Position numbers and translations under genes: made by a program | Part shown: one piece after another, positions 1 to 9,302 of the stretch | Layout: the number at the start of each line of letters is the position of its first letter | How positions within the stretch are numbered: the stretch's first letter is position 1 | Notes under the pieces: model-generated | What the model was told of the DNA's origin: nothing | The model's input: only the letters and a program-made list of their open reading frames with translations | Databases searched by the model: none | NCBI GenBank assembly: GCA_002751075.1 | Contig: NAOQ01000205.1 | Location: 3,785-34,167 of the forward strand | DNA: 30,383 bases | Direction of reading: 5' to 3' | Source: Ichthyophonus hoferi | Taxonomy: Eukaryota; Opisthokonta; Ichthyosporea; Ichthyophonida; Ichthyophonidae

Positions 1-54
1 AGGTTTAAATTCCACAAGAACAGACCAAGATAAGTCACAAAAATTCTTTAAGAG

Positions 55-330
55 TCTGTAGCATTTCTAGCGACTTGACCACAGTATTCGGGATCTCCAA
101 TTGGTCTGCGTATATTAATAGCCACTTGATCTGATCTGTCCTTAAGGGCCAGTTGTTGTGGAGGGTGGTAGGTATATCGACTGTCCAGCTAACTGGCTGT
201 AGTAATCATATCTTTGTTCTAATTCGGAGGGAATTGCTGTTTTGATTCGCTTAGGTGCTAATTTGGAAATTGTATAATGATCCCAATCAATAAAGGGTGT
301 TCTATTACAATGTAAATAAAAACTATTGTT
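55..330 (-). pseudogene. Broken tandem copy of the neighbouring membrane-protein exon
   Basis: Read on the minus strand, this stretch is a diverged copy of the exon at 679-1095. The reading begins near DHYTISKLAPKRIKT and matches SHYAISTLAAKQIKA of the neighbour; over the first 31 aligned residues about 20 are identical. The frame then shifts, and the second half (PIGDPEYCGQVARNAT) aligns with SIGDTEACGQVTRAT. A stop follows just where the intact copy has its splice donor. The 5' part with the initiator and most of the membrane segment does not align well. The copy keeps the intronic flank rather than a poly(A) tail, so it looks like a segmental tandem duplication, not a retrocopy. It could instead be a second exon of the same gene if the frame break is a sequencing error. 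Confidence 0.6.
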
Positions 331-678
331 AATTATTATTACACGTGTAACTTGGGAAAATATTTAGTTTAATCTATTGGCATTAGATGGCAATACAAGG
401 TGATTTGTATAACTCGTTAGCCAATCCATTAATGTATGTGCTCATAATATGTATCAGGAAATCAATTTAGTCTAGTTAAGAGAGTTATGCAATTAACTAC
501 AGTTCAAAGTTTGTAGAAATTGATTGAATTGTCAGAATTACAGAATAAAACATTAAAACTAGTAATAAGTAAATATAATATACCGTAGAATAGATAGAAA
601 TAAAACTATGAGCTATAACCATGCTGTTAGCGGGACCATCATGAATATTTTACATTTGTTTTGTCCTTAAGTACTTAC

Positions 679-1095
679 GAATATATAGTAGCCTGCAGTA
701 GCTCTGGTGACTTGTCCACAGGCTTCGGTATCTCCAATGGATTGTTGTGCAATAGTTGGTTTCTCTGGACTAACGGTAATAATAGCTAATTGACCTAATC
801 TGTTCTCTAGACCTAGTTGAGGTAGTTGAGGTCCTATAGAAGGTGCATTTACCGACTCTCTGGGTAACTGACTATAGCAATTATACTTCTGTTCTAATTT
901 AGAGGGAATCAATGCTTTGATTTGCTTAGCTGCTAATGTAGATATTGCATAATGAGACTGATCAGTAAGGGTGCTATATATTATAATAAAAATAATAACT
1001 AGTATCACTATTTTTTGAGATAATAAGTAGAGGCAGGAGCGCTCTTGCGACCAATCTTCATTGGGAAGGAGATATAATACCGAATTAAGGGGCAT
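679..1095 (-). CDS. First or internal exon of an unknown single-pass membrane protein
   Basis: This is an open exon of 139 codons from ATG at 1095-1093 to a consensus donor (GTAAGT) whose GT is at 678-677. The frame stays open upstream to 1185, so the true start could be earlier or the exon could be internal. Residues about 28-45 (KIVILVIIFIIIYSTL) are a hydrophobic segment after a short N-terminal part, which suggests a type II membrane protein or a signal anchor with about 90 residues on the far side. That region includes SKLEQKYNCYSQLP and SIGDTEACGQV. I do not recognise the family and assign no function. The partial copy at 55-330 indicates a local duplication; conservation of this region between the copies is the best evidence that the exon is real. 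Downstream exons would lie left of the window. Confidence 0.55.
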
Positions 1096-1231
1096 TTGAA
1101 CATACCCCTTTGCGTGCTTAGAGTACAAATGTGCTAAGGCATACTTTAATAAACAAGTCGGCAGGACGTGCCTTAGGCAAGATGCCTATAAGCAACTGAG
1201 CAATGTTATCTGTGCCCCCCAAACAAGCTAT

Positions 1232-2594
1232 CTGAAATGGCTTATAATATAGTCGCGGGACCTATACCATTGGTTGGTTCAATTTTGATCAATCGTGGAT
1301 TGCCGTTCAACACCAATAGATTGCATAACTACTTTTCCAGACTACATATCTAATAATAACTGTTAATAATAATAATAAATGATTATAGCCCTCTGAAGAA
1401 GTACTAAATAAATTAAATGTTCCTGTTTTAAAACTTCCCCTTAGCCTAGGCGGATTATTTCGCCTAGGGCATAAAAATTAAGAAAAAGGAATGAGAAGGA
1501 TCTTAACATGGCTACTTAATTTTAAATGCTGGCGATGGGAACACAATGCAATTAATTAATATTAGACCGATTGTTTTATCTTTCTATCAGGACTCCAACC
1601 AAACTACATGCCCATTCCGAGTTATTAATTTTGTAATAGAGTAAATGCTTTATGGAAGTGCCTATGATACCTTTCCCTTGTGTCTCATATTCAGGCCTCA
1701 TATTTTCTAAAGATTGGATTATAGTTATTTAAAAAGTAAATACAGACAAGTAGATTCTACACGATGAAATGAATTTCTGGACATTGTCTAAAATAAATCA
1801 TCTTAATAGAGAAATGAAACGGCCTATTAATCATGCAAAACTTTCAATATTTTGCAAGTTTTCATGCAATGGAATATGTGTTCGGAACATTCAGCTAAGT
1901 GCTATGATATTTCTTTCTATACATAAAATAGTTCAACATTATTCACTACGTTGGTGTGAACTAATCTACCCACAAATAATCCCATAACATATTGTTAGAT
2001 TAGGTCTTGAGTAGCATGAAGTTATGACAGTCCTAGTAGAAAATTCCTAGGATAAATACTCCAGTTTTTATCCTTTATGTTATTTGATAGCTTAATATTG
2101 CTATTAGTCTCTAATACTTAGGCCAAGATACGTTTAGGAAAGGGTTAGAATATTATTTCACTTAGAAAATCATGGAGATATCACAGGTTTTTCTAAAAAT
2201 TTCTAATTTCTCTCTCTTCCTTTTAAAAAAGAACAACAAAAGATGAACGCGTTCTGGCCTGCTAAACAATACAGCTTATTAGACATCTACTTTAAATTGT
2301 TTTTGGTAAATTATCTAAAATCAACTATTTATTGCATATTGGAATAAACATTGAAATTGAGAAAACCATGATTAATTAGGATATTCCAGAATGTCACGTG
2401 ATAATTACCCTTGGTCATAGTAAATTGATACTAATTTTCATAGCAATTTTACATACCAATTGATTTTAGTTGTTTTAGTTTTAATTCTATTTTATGAATT
2501 TCATTTCTATACCGCCCGCAAAAGTACACACAAAAGTACACACACGCACCCATATTTATATATTTATATGACGACTCAACTAGAAGTCAATTGC
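1232..2594. other. Non-coding interval
   Basis: This is AT-rich sequence between the membrane-protein exon and the HTH/AT-hook gene. The only open frame of any length (1769-1987, plus) has irregular composition and no recognisable motif, so I see no supported gene here. CCTAGGCGGATTATTTCGCC at 1445-1464 contains a short inverted repeat (CCTAGGCG / CGCCTAGG). Confidence 0.5.
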
Positions 2595-2602
2595 TATAAA
2601 TA
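2595..2602 (+). promoter_or_regulatory. Candidate TATA box of the HTH/AT-hook gene
   Basis: TATAAATA lies 58 bases before the ATG at 2660, a spacing that allows a short 5' UTR. The surroundings are AT-rich, so a chance match is quite possible. Confidence 0.3.
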
Positions 2603-2659
2603 TTTGCTTAATGGGAAAATATTTTAAATATTTTCTATAGTTTATATACGTTTATATAC

Positions 2660-4378
2660 ATGGATAATGAACATACAATTCACGGTCACCCTGCTTCAAC
2701 AGGGTGGTATTCTATGTACAAACACACACGACCTTATGGCCAGCCTATAGACCACAAATTGGTAGATAACAATAGGTTTCCCACTACAGGACTCAACCAG
2801 ACAGATACTTTACCTAATACTACAAACCTTCACCCCTTCTATGAACCACAACACACTACACCCTGCAGGCCCTTTCTTAACAACCCCAATTTCATTCAGG
2901 ATGAGGCTGGGTCATTAGTAATTGATAATTCATTTCACAATCTGGGAGCAAATATGTACAAGCCGATAGACCATTCTAACCAATATCAGTTGGAAGAGGA
3001 GACAGGAAACGATATAGAGGAGGAAGGTGGAAATGAGGTTAATAAAGTCACGGTTAATATTGGGGAGCAAGAGCAGGGCAGAGAAACTATTGATAATACA
3101 CAGAACACAAAGGCCCGTCCGAGGCGAAAACATAAAAAATATGATCCTGTTTTAGTACGAGAATTTCTAGGACGGATAGAGCGTGGGGAGATGAGTCTGC
3201 GTGCAGCGGGACGGTTGGCAGGTATACCTCACAGTACCTTTCTTGGTTACAAGAAAAAACCACACACTATAGAACAGAGTATAGGTGCCCCTTTGGTGTT
3301 AACCCCTGAACATGAGATTGGGCTAGGAAAGGCAGCAACTATGCTGCTTGCCAATGGTGTTCCCCTGACAAAGAATGATGTGCTTAGAAATGCAGACTAC
3401 ATGGCTAAACTAAATAGTCGATCGTTTCCTACAAAGGACGGGAGGCCCGGACATGCCTGGTGGGATAACTTCTGTAAACGAAGTGAAAAGGCAGGCTACA
3501 ATACTAACTTCGTTAGTTCTAGTAGTACCTGTGTAGCGAAGCTCCGTCAGGCTTTACTAGAAAAATCTGACGAGCCTCTAATGCAACACGCCAGTCTTCT
3601 AGAGAAAGTACTACAGGAACACAGTCGACTGATTGACACATGTTTTCAAGTGGCTAGCGAGATGGCAGTTAGGCCTACTACAACGGCTGATGGGAACACC
3701 GAGGCAGCTATTATGGCAACCAGTGCAGTGAACCATATGCTATTGACACAAGCTCAAATGATGGAGGCACCTGATAATGGTCATGGCCCTTTGAGTCAGA
3801 ATGGCCTCACTCCTCGAACCTATTCCCCTGCCCATCATTGTAGCCCTACCATGAATACTGTACCATCCACTGTGAACGTGGTGACTGATAATAAAGTAAT
3901 TGGTGCAGATGAGCAAGGGTTTGGCGAGGAAATACATGCAAGTACGCTGGATGTCAGGGACAACATACAAAATGTAGCCAATGGTTTCACTGCCCTTCCA
4001 TCTTTACAAGGGAGTGAGGAAATTGTAGGTCTCCCTCTATTGGGTGATAGACAGGAGGAGGAGAAGGGAGGGGGTATAGATGATGGTAGAATTAAAAGGG
4101 GAAGGATAGAGTCCCTCACAGGGGATCCCACGCTACAGAAAAGGGGTAGGGGAAGACCTCGGAAACGATTAGACACCATGCCTATATCTAGCCTACCAGA
4201 GTTGCCTAGATCATTCCAGGATGTACATGAAGGGATGGCAACAGAGGAGGATGAGGAGCATGTGAGTAACGAGGGAGAGGGGACTGTGGATGACGTGGTT
4301 AGCTCGCTTAGCCTACACCCTTCATACACATATTATGTGAGAAAAGTGAAGCTACAGGCCTTTGCTACCACCTCATGA
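2660..4378 (+). CDS. Psq/CENP-B-type helix-turn-helix protein with AT-hook (domesticated pogo-like DNA-binding protein)
   Basis: This is an intronless 572-residue ORF starting at an ATG. Residues about 158-200 (KKYDPVLVREFL ... SLRAAGRLAGIPHSTFLGY) have the pattern of the Psq/CENP-B N-terminal helix-turn-helix found in pogo/Tigger transposases and pipsqueak factors. Residues about 213-274 (LTPEHEIGL ... GHAWWDNFCKR) fit the second, CENP-B-type HTH that follows it in those proteins. The catalytic DDE domain that comes next in pogo/Tigger transposases is absent. In its place are a helical leucine-rich stretch (about 292-335), a polar linker, and a basic AT-hook (KRGRGRPRKR, about residue 493) followed by an acidic tail. 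Residues 1-150 are polar and asparagine/histidine-rich with an acidic patch near 112-125. The likely role is a nuclear DNA-binding protein, possibly a transcription factor derived from a transposase; this is inference from domains. The stop and C-terminus follow the open frame; a small 3' intron cannot be excluded. No terminal inverted repeats were noticed. Confidence 0.85.
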   Translation: MDNEHTIHGHPASTGWYSMYKHTRPYGQPIDHKLVDNNRFPTTGLNQTDTLPNTTNLHPFYEPQHTTPCRPFLNNPNFIQDEAGSLVIDNSFHNLGANMYKPIDHSNQYQLEEETGNDIEEEGGNEVNKVTVNIGEQEQGRETIDNTQNTKARPRRKHKKYDPVLVREFLGRIERGEMSLRAAGRLAGIPHSTFLGYKKKPHTIEQSIGAPLVLTPEHEIGLGKAATMLLANGVPLTKNDVLRNADYMAKLNSRSFPTKDGRPGHAWWDNFCKRSEKAGYNTNFVSSSSTCVAKLRQALLEKSDEPLMQHASLLEKVLQEHSRLIDTCFQVASEMAVRPTTTADGNTEAAIMATSAVNHMLLTQAQMMEAPDNGHGPLSQNGLTPRTYSPAHHCSPTMNTVPSTVNVVTDNKVIGADEQGFGEEIHASTLDVRDNIQNVANGFTALPSLQGSEEIVGLPLLGDRQEEEKGGGIDDGRIKRGRIESLTGDPTLQKRGRGRPRKRLDTMPISSLPELPRSFQDVHEGMATEEDEEHVSNEGEGTVDDVVSSLSLHPSYTYYVRKVKLQAFATTS

Positions 4379-4635
4379 TGTCGTGCACTGTTTACATGTA
4401 TATGCAAATCTAGTTCCCAAGGAGCCATACGGACTTGGTTTCTATACCAACCATTGTCATTAGTTTGGCTGCATTTATTGGTTAAGTGTATTATATATGT
4501 TAGGATAATGTTTTTGATTGTTAGAGAATTTGTTGTATTTTATGATATATATTATGAGGTATATCCCTATCCAAGCATACAGATATACATATATTTTTGT
4601 TTTTAGTATGTGTCTAGAAATTTCTTTAATATTTC

Positions 4636-4641
4636 ATTAAA
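4636..4641 (+). terminator. Candidate polyadenylation signal (ATTAAA)
   Basis: ATTAAA occurs about 260 bases after the stop of the HTH/AT-hook gene. It is the common variant hexamer; in AT-rich DNA the chance rate is high. Confidence 0.25.
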
Positions 4642-5008
4642 ATTTTAGTAACGTTAACTTCTAATGAATACAGACTTATAGTTTGTTCTTCAGTTTTACC
4701 AAGCTTTCTTCGGTGGATTATCAGGACACCTTGTTTATTCCTGTTTATTTCTGTATTTCTCTCTTATTTTATCTTTCTTATTGCTATTTTTTTTTTTCAA
4801 TTACTTCCTGACTATATACTTCGACCATGTATAGAATTATTGTTCGAGTTTTGCCTTCCTATAGTTAATTGTTCAAATATTTCAGTTCCTACAAGGGTTG
4901 GGCTGTATACTTCATGATGTCATTCTTATACGAATATAGTTAATGTTGTATTGTACCTCTAAATATTTAGTACACTTACAAGAGGTTTCAATCGATAATT
5001 TAGAGTTA

Positions 5009-5071
5009 GATATTAATTAATTAACATTAATTAATTACATGATTGATCAATCACTAATTATATATAATTAG
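5009..5071. repeat. Cluster of AT-rich palindromes
   Basis: Consecutive self-complementary words sit here: TTAATTAATTAA-type runs, GATTGATCAATC (5041-5052, perfect 12 bp) and CTAATTATATATAATTAG (5054-5071, perfect 18 bp). They could form cruciforms or be homeodomain-type AT sites; no target-site duplication was seen to support a mobile element. Confidence 0.6.
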
Positions 5072-5525
5072 GACTAGATGTTTAGTGCAGTCTAGTACGT
5101 GAGTTTACCATGGTTTATTTAAAGCGTGTTGGTCATTGGGATTTAATCACATATACTGGTTAATGATACATACAAGCTACATAGCAACCAGAATGATCCT
5201 TTGAATAATTATTGGATAAGATGTTGATAACAGTTTGGTAGAACCTTTAATCGAGATATACACTTATCTCAAATGCTTACACATGGTCAACTGGTATTGA
5301 CCTGAACCAATCACTATATAACCAGCAATCACAGCCTTAGTCTGGATCCTGATTTCTATAGTGTTGTAATAATAATAAAAATTGTTAAAAGGATTTTATT
5401 CTTTAACCTTTTATAAAGGGTCATGATGGTATTGATTAGGAGAGATATATCTACACCTACAGTGACTAGAGTTAAACGTAAGTCAACCATCGCCTCAGCA
5501 AAACAAATTGGAATCCGTAGGTTAA

Positions 5526-5699
5526 AAGAAACTAGGGATAAAACTCTCTTCTGACCCCAGTGAAGAAGACAAGTCTCAAAACCTTCTGGAAGATTTTGAC
5601 ACGAGCTCAAGTGAATCAGAAAACGGATGTTCTATATCCGTAGGACGTGAAGCAGAATCTTCAGATACCAGCGTGGATTCGGACATTAATGATAGTAGG
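5526..5699 (+). CDS. Possible acidic, serine-rich exon (unassigned)
   Basis: The frame is open from 5526 to TAA at 5700-5702 and encodes a strongly acidic, serine-rich segment including SEEDKSQNLLEDFDTSSSES and SSDTSVDSDINDSR. Such composition is uncommon by chance in this AT-rich DNA. A pyrimidine-rich acceptor ends at 5560 (ctcttctgaccccag), and a possible donor (AG|GTAATT) lies at 5698/5699. Just upstream, another frame (ATG at 5423, stop at 5552-5554) is open across a perfect GTAAGT at 5478, but joining it to the acceptor does not give the acidic frame. No partner exon was found, so this could be an isolated exon, a remnant, or chance. No function is assigned. Confidence 0.25.
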
Positions 5700-5702
5700 T
5701 AA

Positions 5703-6586
5703 TTATATAGTTGTATAAAAGAAGATCGTTAGCTGAGATATATGCAGCCCTCAGGCTTATGTGTATTTATTGGTACTGGTTGGTAGTAAATCAATTTTTT
5801 ATCTATAATCACAACCCAGAAACTCCATTGGCCTAGCAGTATAATTACGTTTAATTATTGGTATGTATTCTGTTTACACATTTATCATATTTCAGATTGA
5901 AATTATCTAGGATTAATCACGTTATACTACCATATATAATATGCACTGCCTATCATATGCAGTGGACACTATCTATTTTATATAGTATGCACTATACATG
6001 GCAAGACCTGTATAGAACCTTATTGTTGCTAAATCAGGCAGAAATATTCCTGTTTTTTATTGAATAATTTAAATTGGCTCAATATTCCTATACTTATAAT
6101 TTATTTTAAACCTATTATATTATTTCAAATCTACTGCAGCCTATCCTATCGCCCATTCACATATTCCCTTCTGTTGTGCCTCCACACATGTTTGGTTATA
6201 AATAGATAGTCACTATTTTATTTATTTCTTCAGTCTCCTGGACCCTTAAAATATAATTCATAACTAAGAGGAGGCTAATGGATGTAGATTTCCCCTTTAC
6301 ATACCTCCAAATGAATTTCCATTAATAAACATACAAAACTTAGTAATACATTATGTATCCCCCTTTGGGATTTACCCTTTTGTCAATCATAGAAGTATGA
6401 TTTATTGTAACAGAGAACACGACCAATGAATTGGTGGTGACTAATCAAAATGGGGTAGTTGTTGTAGTAGTTGTAGTAGCACCAATAAGAATTATAGTTA
6501 CATTGAGTGTGAATCATGAGATGTATAACTTATAGTTATAATTTTGACAGAAAAAAAACCCATTTCTCATAAAAAGTGTGAAATAA
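5703..6586. other. Non-coding interval
   Basis: This is AT-rich DNA with no supported gene. It holds a short run of TTGTAG-type hexamers near 6456-6480. Confidence 0.5.
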
Positions 6587-6652
6587 ATGTCAAAATCTGG
6601 TGAGCGCAGAGATCTGAAGTCACTTTTAAAGTACATTGACATAGACTCTAGA
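6587..6652 (+). CDS. Possible short first exon, 22 codons
   Basis: ATG at 6587 opens a frame reading MSKSGERRDLKSLLKYIDID and ending at a consensus donor (AGA|GTGAGT) at 6652/6653 in phase 0. The peptide has a balanced, protein-like composition that stands out from the flanking AT-rich frames. The frame runs on into the putative intron and stops about 100 bases later. No downstream exon was identified, so it is a weak candidate. Confidence 0.25.
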
Positions 6653-7729
6653 GTGAGTTATTCTCCTGAGCTGAAGTCCAATTATTTCGTTAGGTTCCTA
6701 GTGTTCGCGTGCTTGCTGTCCGACAAAAACCGGATTCTAATTTTTATTTAGTTTCATAGACACCTTTGGCTTACCAGTCGTGAGGATTGCAGTTTTTCCC
6801 TTTAGTCTGTAATCACTAGGAGTAAAAGGAGGTGTGCTGGACACAACCATTACGACTACCTATTGCACAACACATAAACAAGATCAAGTCTTCTGATATA
6901 AACAATTGTTTACTAAACACACATCAGTAAAGGGTCCTGACTTAGTCTGTGGATCATGATTATGTAGTTGTCAGATTATAGTCAATCCAGTTGACCAGGT
7001 GATACAAACACACTCTTGCATAAAGATATAAAACTAATGGTTCTCTAATATCTCGTTAGAAACTTAAAGCCCAATAAAGCCCACCAATTATCAAAAAGTA
7101 AAAGAGTCACATGTTGCAACCTATGTGCATAAATATCAAATGATCAACAATAGTTAAGTTTACTACGATTGCTCACTTGCTGGTTTGCACTCAACACATT
7201 TGTTCTAATTAAATATAATTAGCTACATTAAGTAAGGAATTAAGTAGTTAACTTTTAACACTTACAAACCAATTATAACCACAATAAGTACTCAAATTCT
7301 ATTGTATAGAGGTACAATTCAAAATGAGCAATAAACTATGTGTACTCATGAAAGACATCCTGATGTATCTGGCCTAATACTTGTGAGAGCCGAGTTACTT
7401 CAATAATATTTATCTTGCAATTCATAAATTAATATGTAAACTTTTTTTTTGTTTTTGCTGTTGATAAAGCTAACCAATAAGAAGGCTTATATGCTTCGGC
7501 GTTTGGTGGTTTTATATAATTCTCTGGTACAACTAATGACCAATATATAATATTTATAGTTATTATTGTGAAATACTGGGGGAATGTGTTATCAAAGGGC
7601 ATAATAACAAAGCATATAATTAATGAAATAATTCTTTCACCAAAATTTATACATAGATATGTTGGAAATAGTTGATTTCCCAGTAATTTACGTAGTATCT
7701 TGAATTAAAATATTTATTTCAAATCACAT
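6653..7729. other. Non-coding interval
   Basis: This is AT-rich sequence in which no frame shows protein-like composition and no clear exon pair was seen. A near-palindrome of the CTAATTA...TAATTAG type occurs near 7205-7222, resembling the perfect one at 5054-5071. Confidence 0.4.
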
Positions 7730-7880
7730 TAATTAATAACGTCATTAAGAGTATTAATAACTTATTAATAGTTAATTAACTGATTATGGCTATCAGAATA
7801 TTAGTAACTTGGAATTAGTTAATTAATTAATTATGGCTATAAGAGTATTAATAACTCAAAATTACTTAATCAATTAATTA
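7730..7880. repeat. Tandem repeat, about 50 bp x 3
   Basis: Three diverged units begin near 7730, 7782 and 7831. Units 2 and 3 share ATTATGGCTAT; units 1 and 3 share AGAGTATTAATAACT; all end in TTAATTAA-type sequence. It is a short AT-rich minisatellite in non-coding DNA. Confidence 0.7.
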
Positions 7881-8310
7881 TAATCATTTCACCTCCAGGG
7901 TACATGCTGCAAATGGGCCATCTCCCAGAGGGAATTTCCCAGTTCATTTGCACTATTTATTTCATATTAGAATGTTTATTCCATTTATTGACATAATTTC
8001 CCTTTCTATGTATATTATGACCTTAGATACTATGATGATAATTCCAGTGCTTGCAATCAGCCAATGCCATTCTCCATCACTGTGGTATCTTAACACAGTT
8101 GCCATCCCTACTTAAGTCACCACAACACACCAGGGTCAGTAACAATTTAGATTACATCTAATTATATTAGGTTAATACTGCAATCGATTACAAAAAAATC
8201 CATCATCAGACTAATTAAATCTCTTATTCAGGACGTAAACTATATTTAATAGGATATACTGATTAGATTATAGTTAGGGAAAATAATTTAGGCCACTGAA
8301 GCAGACACAC

Positions 8311-8341
<31 letters not shown>

Positions 8342-9302
8342 CTGTAAATGTTACACTGTAAACCTGGGTGCTTTTGAATATGGTTTTCAAAAAAAAACTG
8401 GAAAAATACCTTTAAAATAAACTAATTAAATACGCACGCCTATTACGAGGATCGGTTACGGTTGATGGATGGACCCCGGGTAATGCTAGACTGAAAGCTT
8501 TATACAATAACTTTGATATCTATCAGAGGTTTACAATTAACTAGAATACTTGATAAAAATAGTAAGTAGAATGAATAGATACAAGAAAGATTTCATTGTG
8601 TAAAATAAGTAGCTAAATCGTACACTACAGTAAGTGTTTTTGCCAATTAAAGGAAAAAGCTCCGATTATTTATGATCTAGACCAATTAGTCGCCATGCAT
8701 AGTTGTTTAGCAACCGTACCAAGTCATCCTAATAGTCAGAGACTGATATCAAATCGTATATTCCAGTTACAGAATTGTTTCTAAAATTTATTTATTTCAA
8801 TTTATTAAATAAAATACGACAGGCCAATCCCTAGCAATGGTAATATAACAATATAACATACATAGCTTTATTGCAATACTACTATATCACTATACAAGGA
8901 TGTACACATGTACACAATGTTTATTACTGGCAGGGGGTAATAAAAACAACCAGCTTCATCTTCTTCCATTGGTGCATTTACCGATCAACATTAACTAATC
9001 GACATGGCAGCTTTGTAGCCAATTTTACTATTCAATATAATCCACAAGTCCGAGAATTATTCCATATTTGATTGGTCAAGTAAGCATCCCACCGAATCCG
9101 TAAATTAATATCATTTGGTATAATACAAGAATTCCCTTGCATAGGATCAATATACAAGTGCAAAAGGCTCATACAGTAACAATATTTATAAACGTATTCC
9201 CATTGGATTGCATACAGTCAGTTATATATCGTCCATATTCTTACAGGCTAGTAATGCCTGATTGATTGGATAATATAAAATAGGGAGTGAGAAGGATTTA
9301 CT
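7881..9302. other. Non-coding interval with a (TA)n run
   Basis: No supported gene is visible. A (TA)n microsatellite occupies about 8315-8341. The part from about 8867 to 9302 is probably the 3' UTR and flank of the pyrophosphatase gene on the minus strand. Confidence 0.45.
8867..8872 (-). terminator. Candidate polyadenylation signal (AATAAA) of the pyrophosphatase gene
   Basis: AATAAA on the minus strand lies about 430 bases past the pyrophosphatase stop codon. It is the first canonical hexamer I noticed downstream; a variant signal nearer the stop may be used instead. Confidence 0.25.

Noticed and set aside
1118-1231. Minus-strand frame beginning IACLGGTDNIAQLL after a ttcag acceptor
   Set aside because: It is open for 37 codons but no partner exon was found, and it overlaps the upstream extension of the membrane-protein exon in another frame. 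The evidence is too weak.
1769-1987. 72-residue plus-strand open frame
   Set aside because: It has irregular composition, no motif and no splice context, and is consistent with chance in AT-rich DNA.
3835-4329. 164-residue minus-strand open frame
   Set aside because: It is the antisense shadow of the HTH/AT-hook gene, with serine/proline-rich composition produced by the opposite strand.
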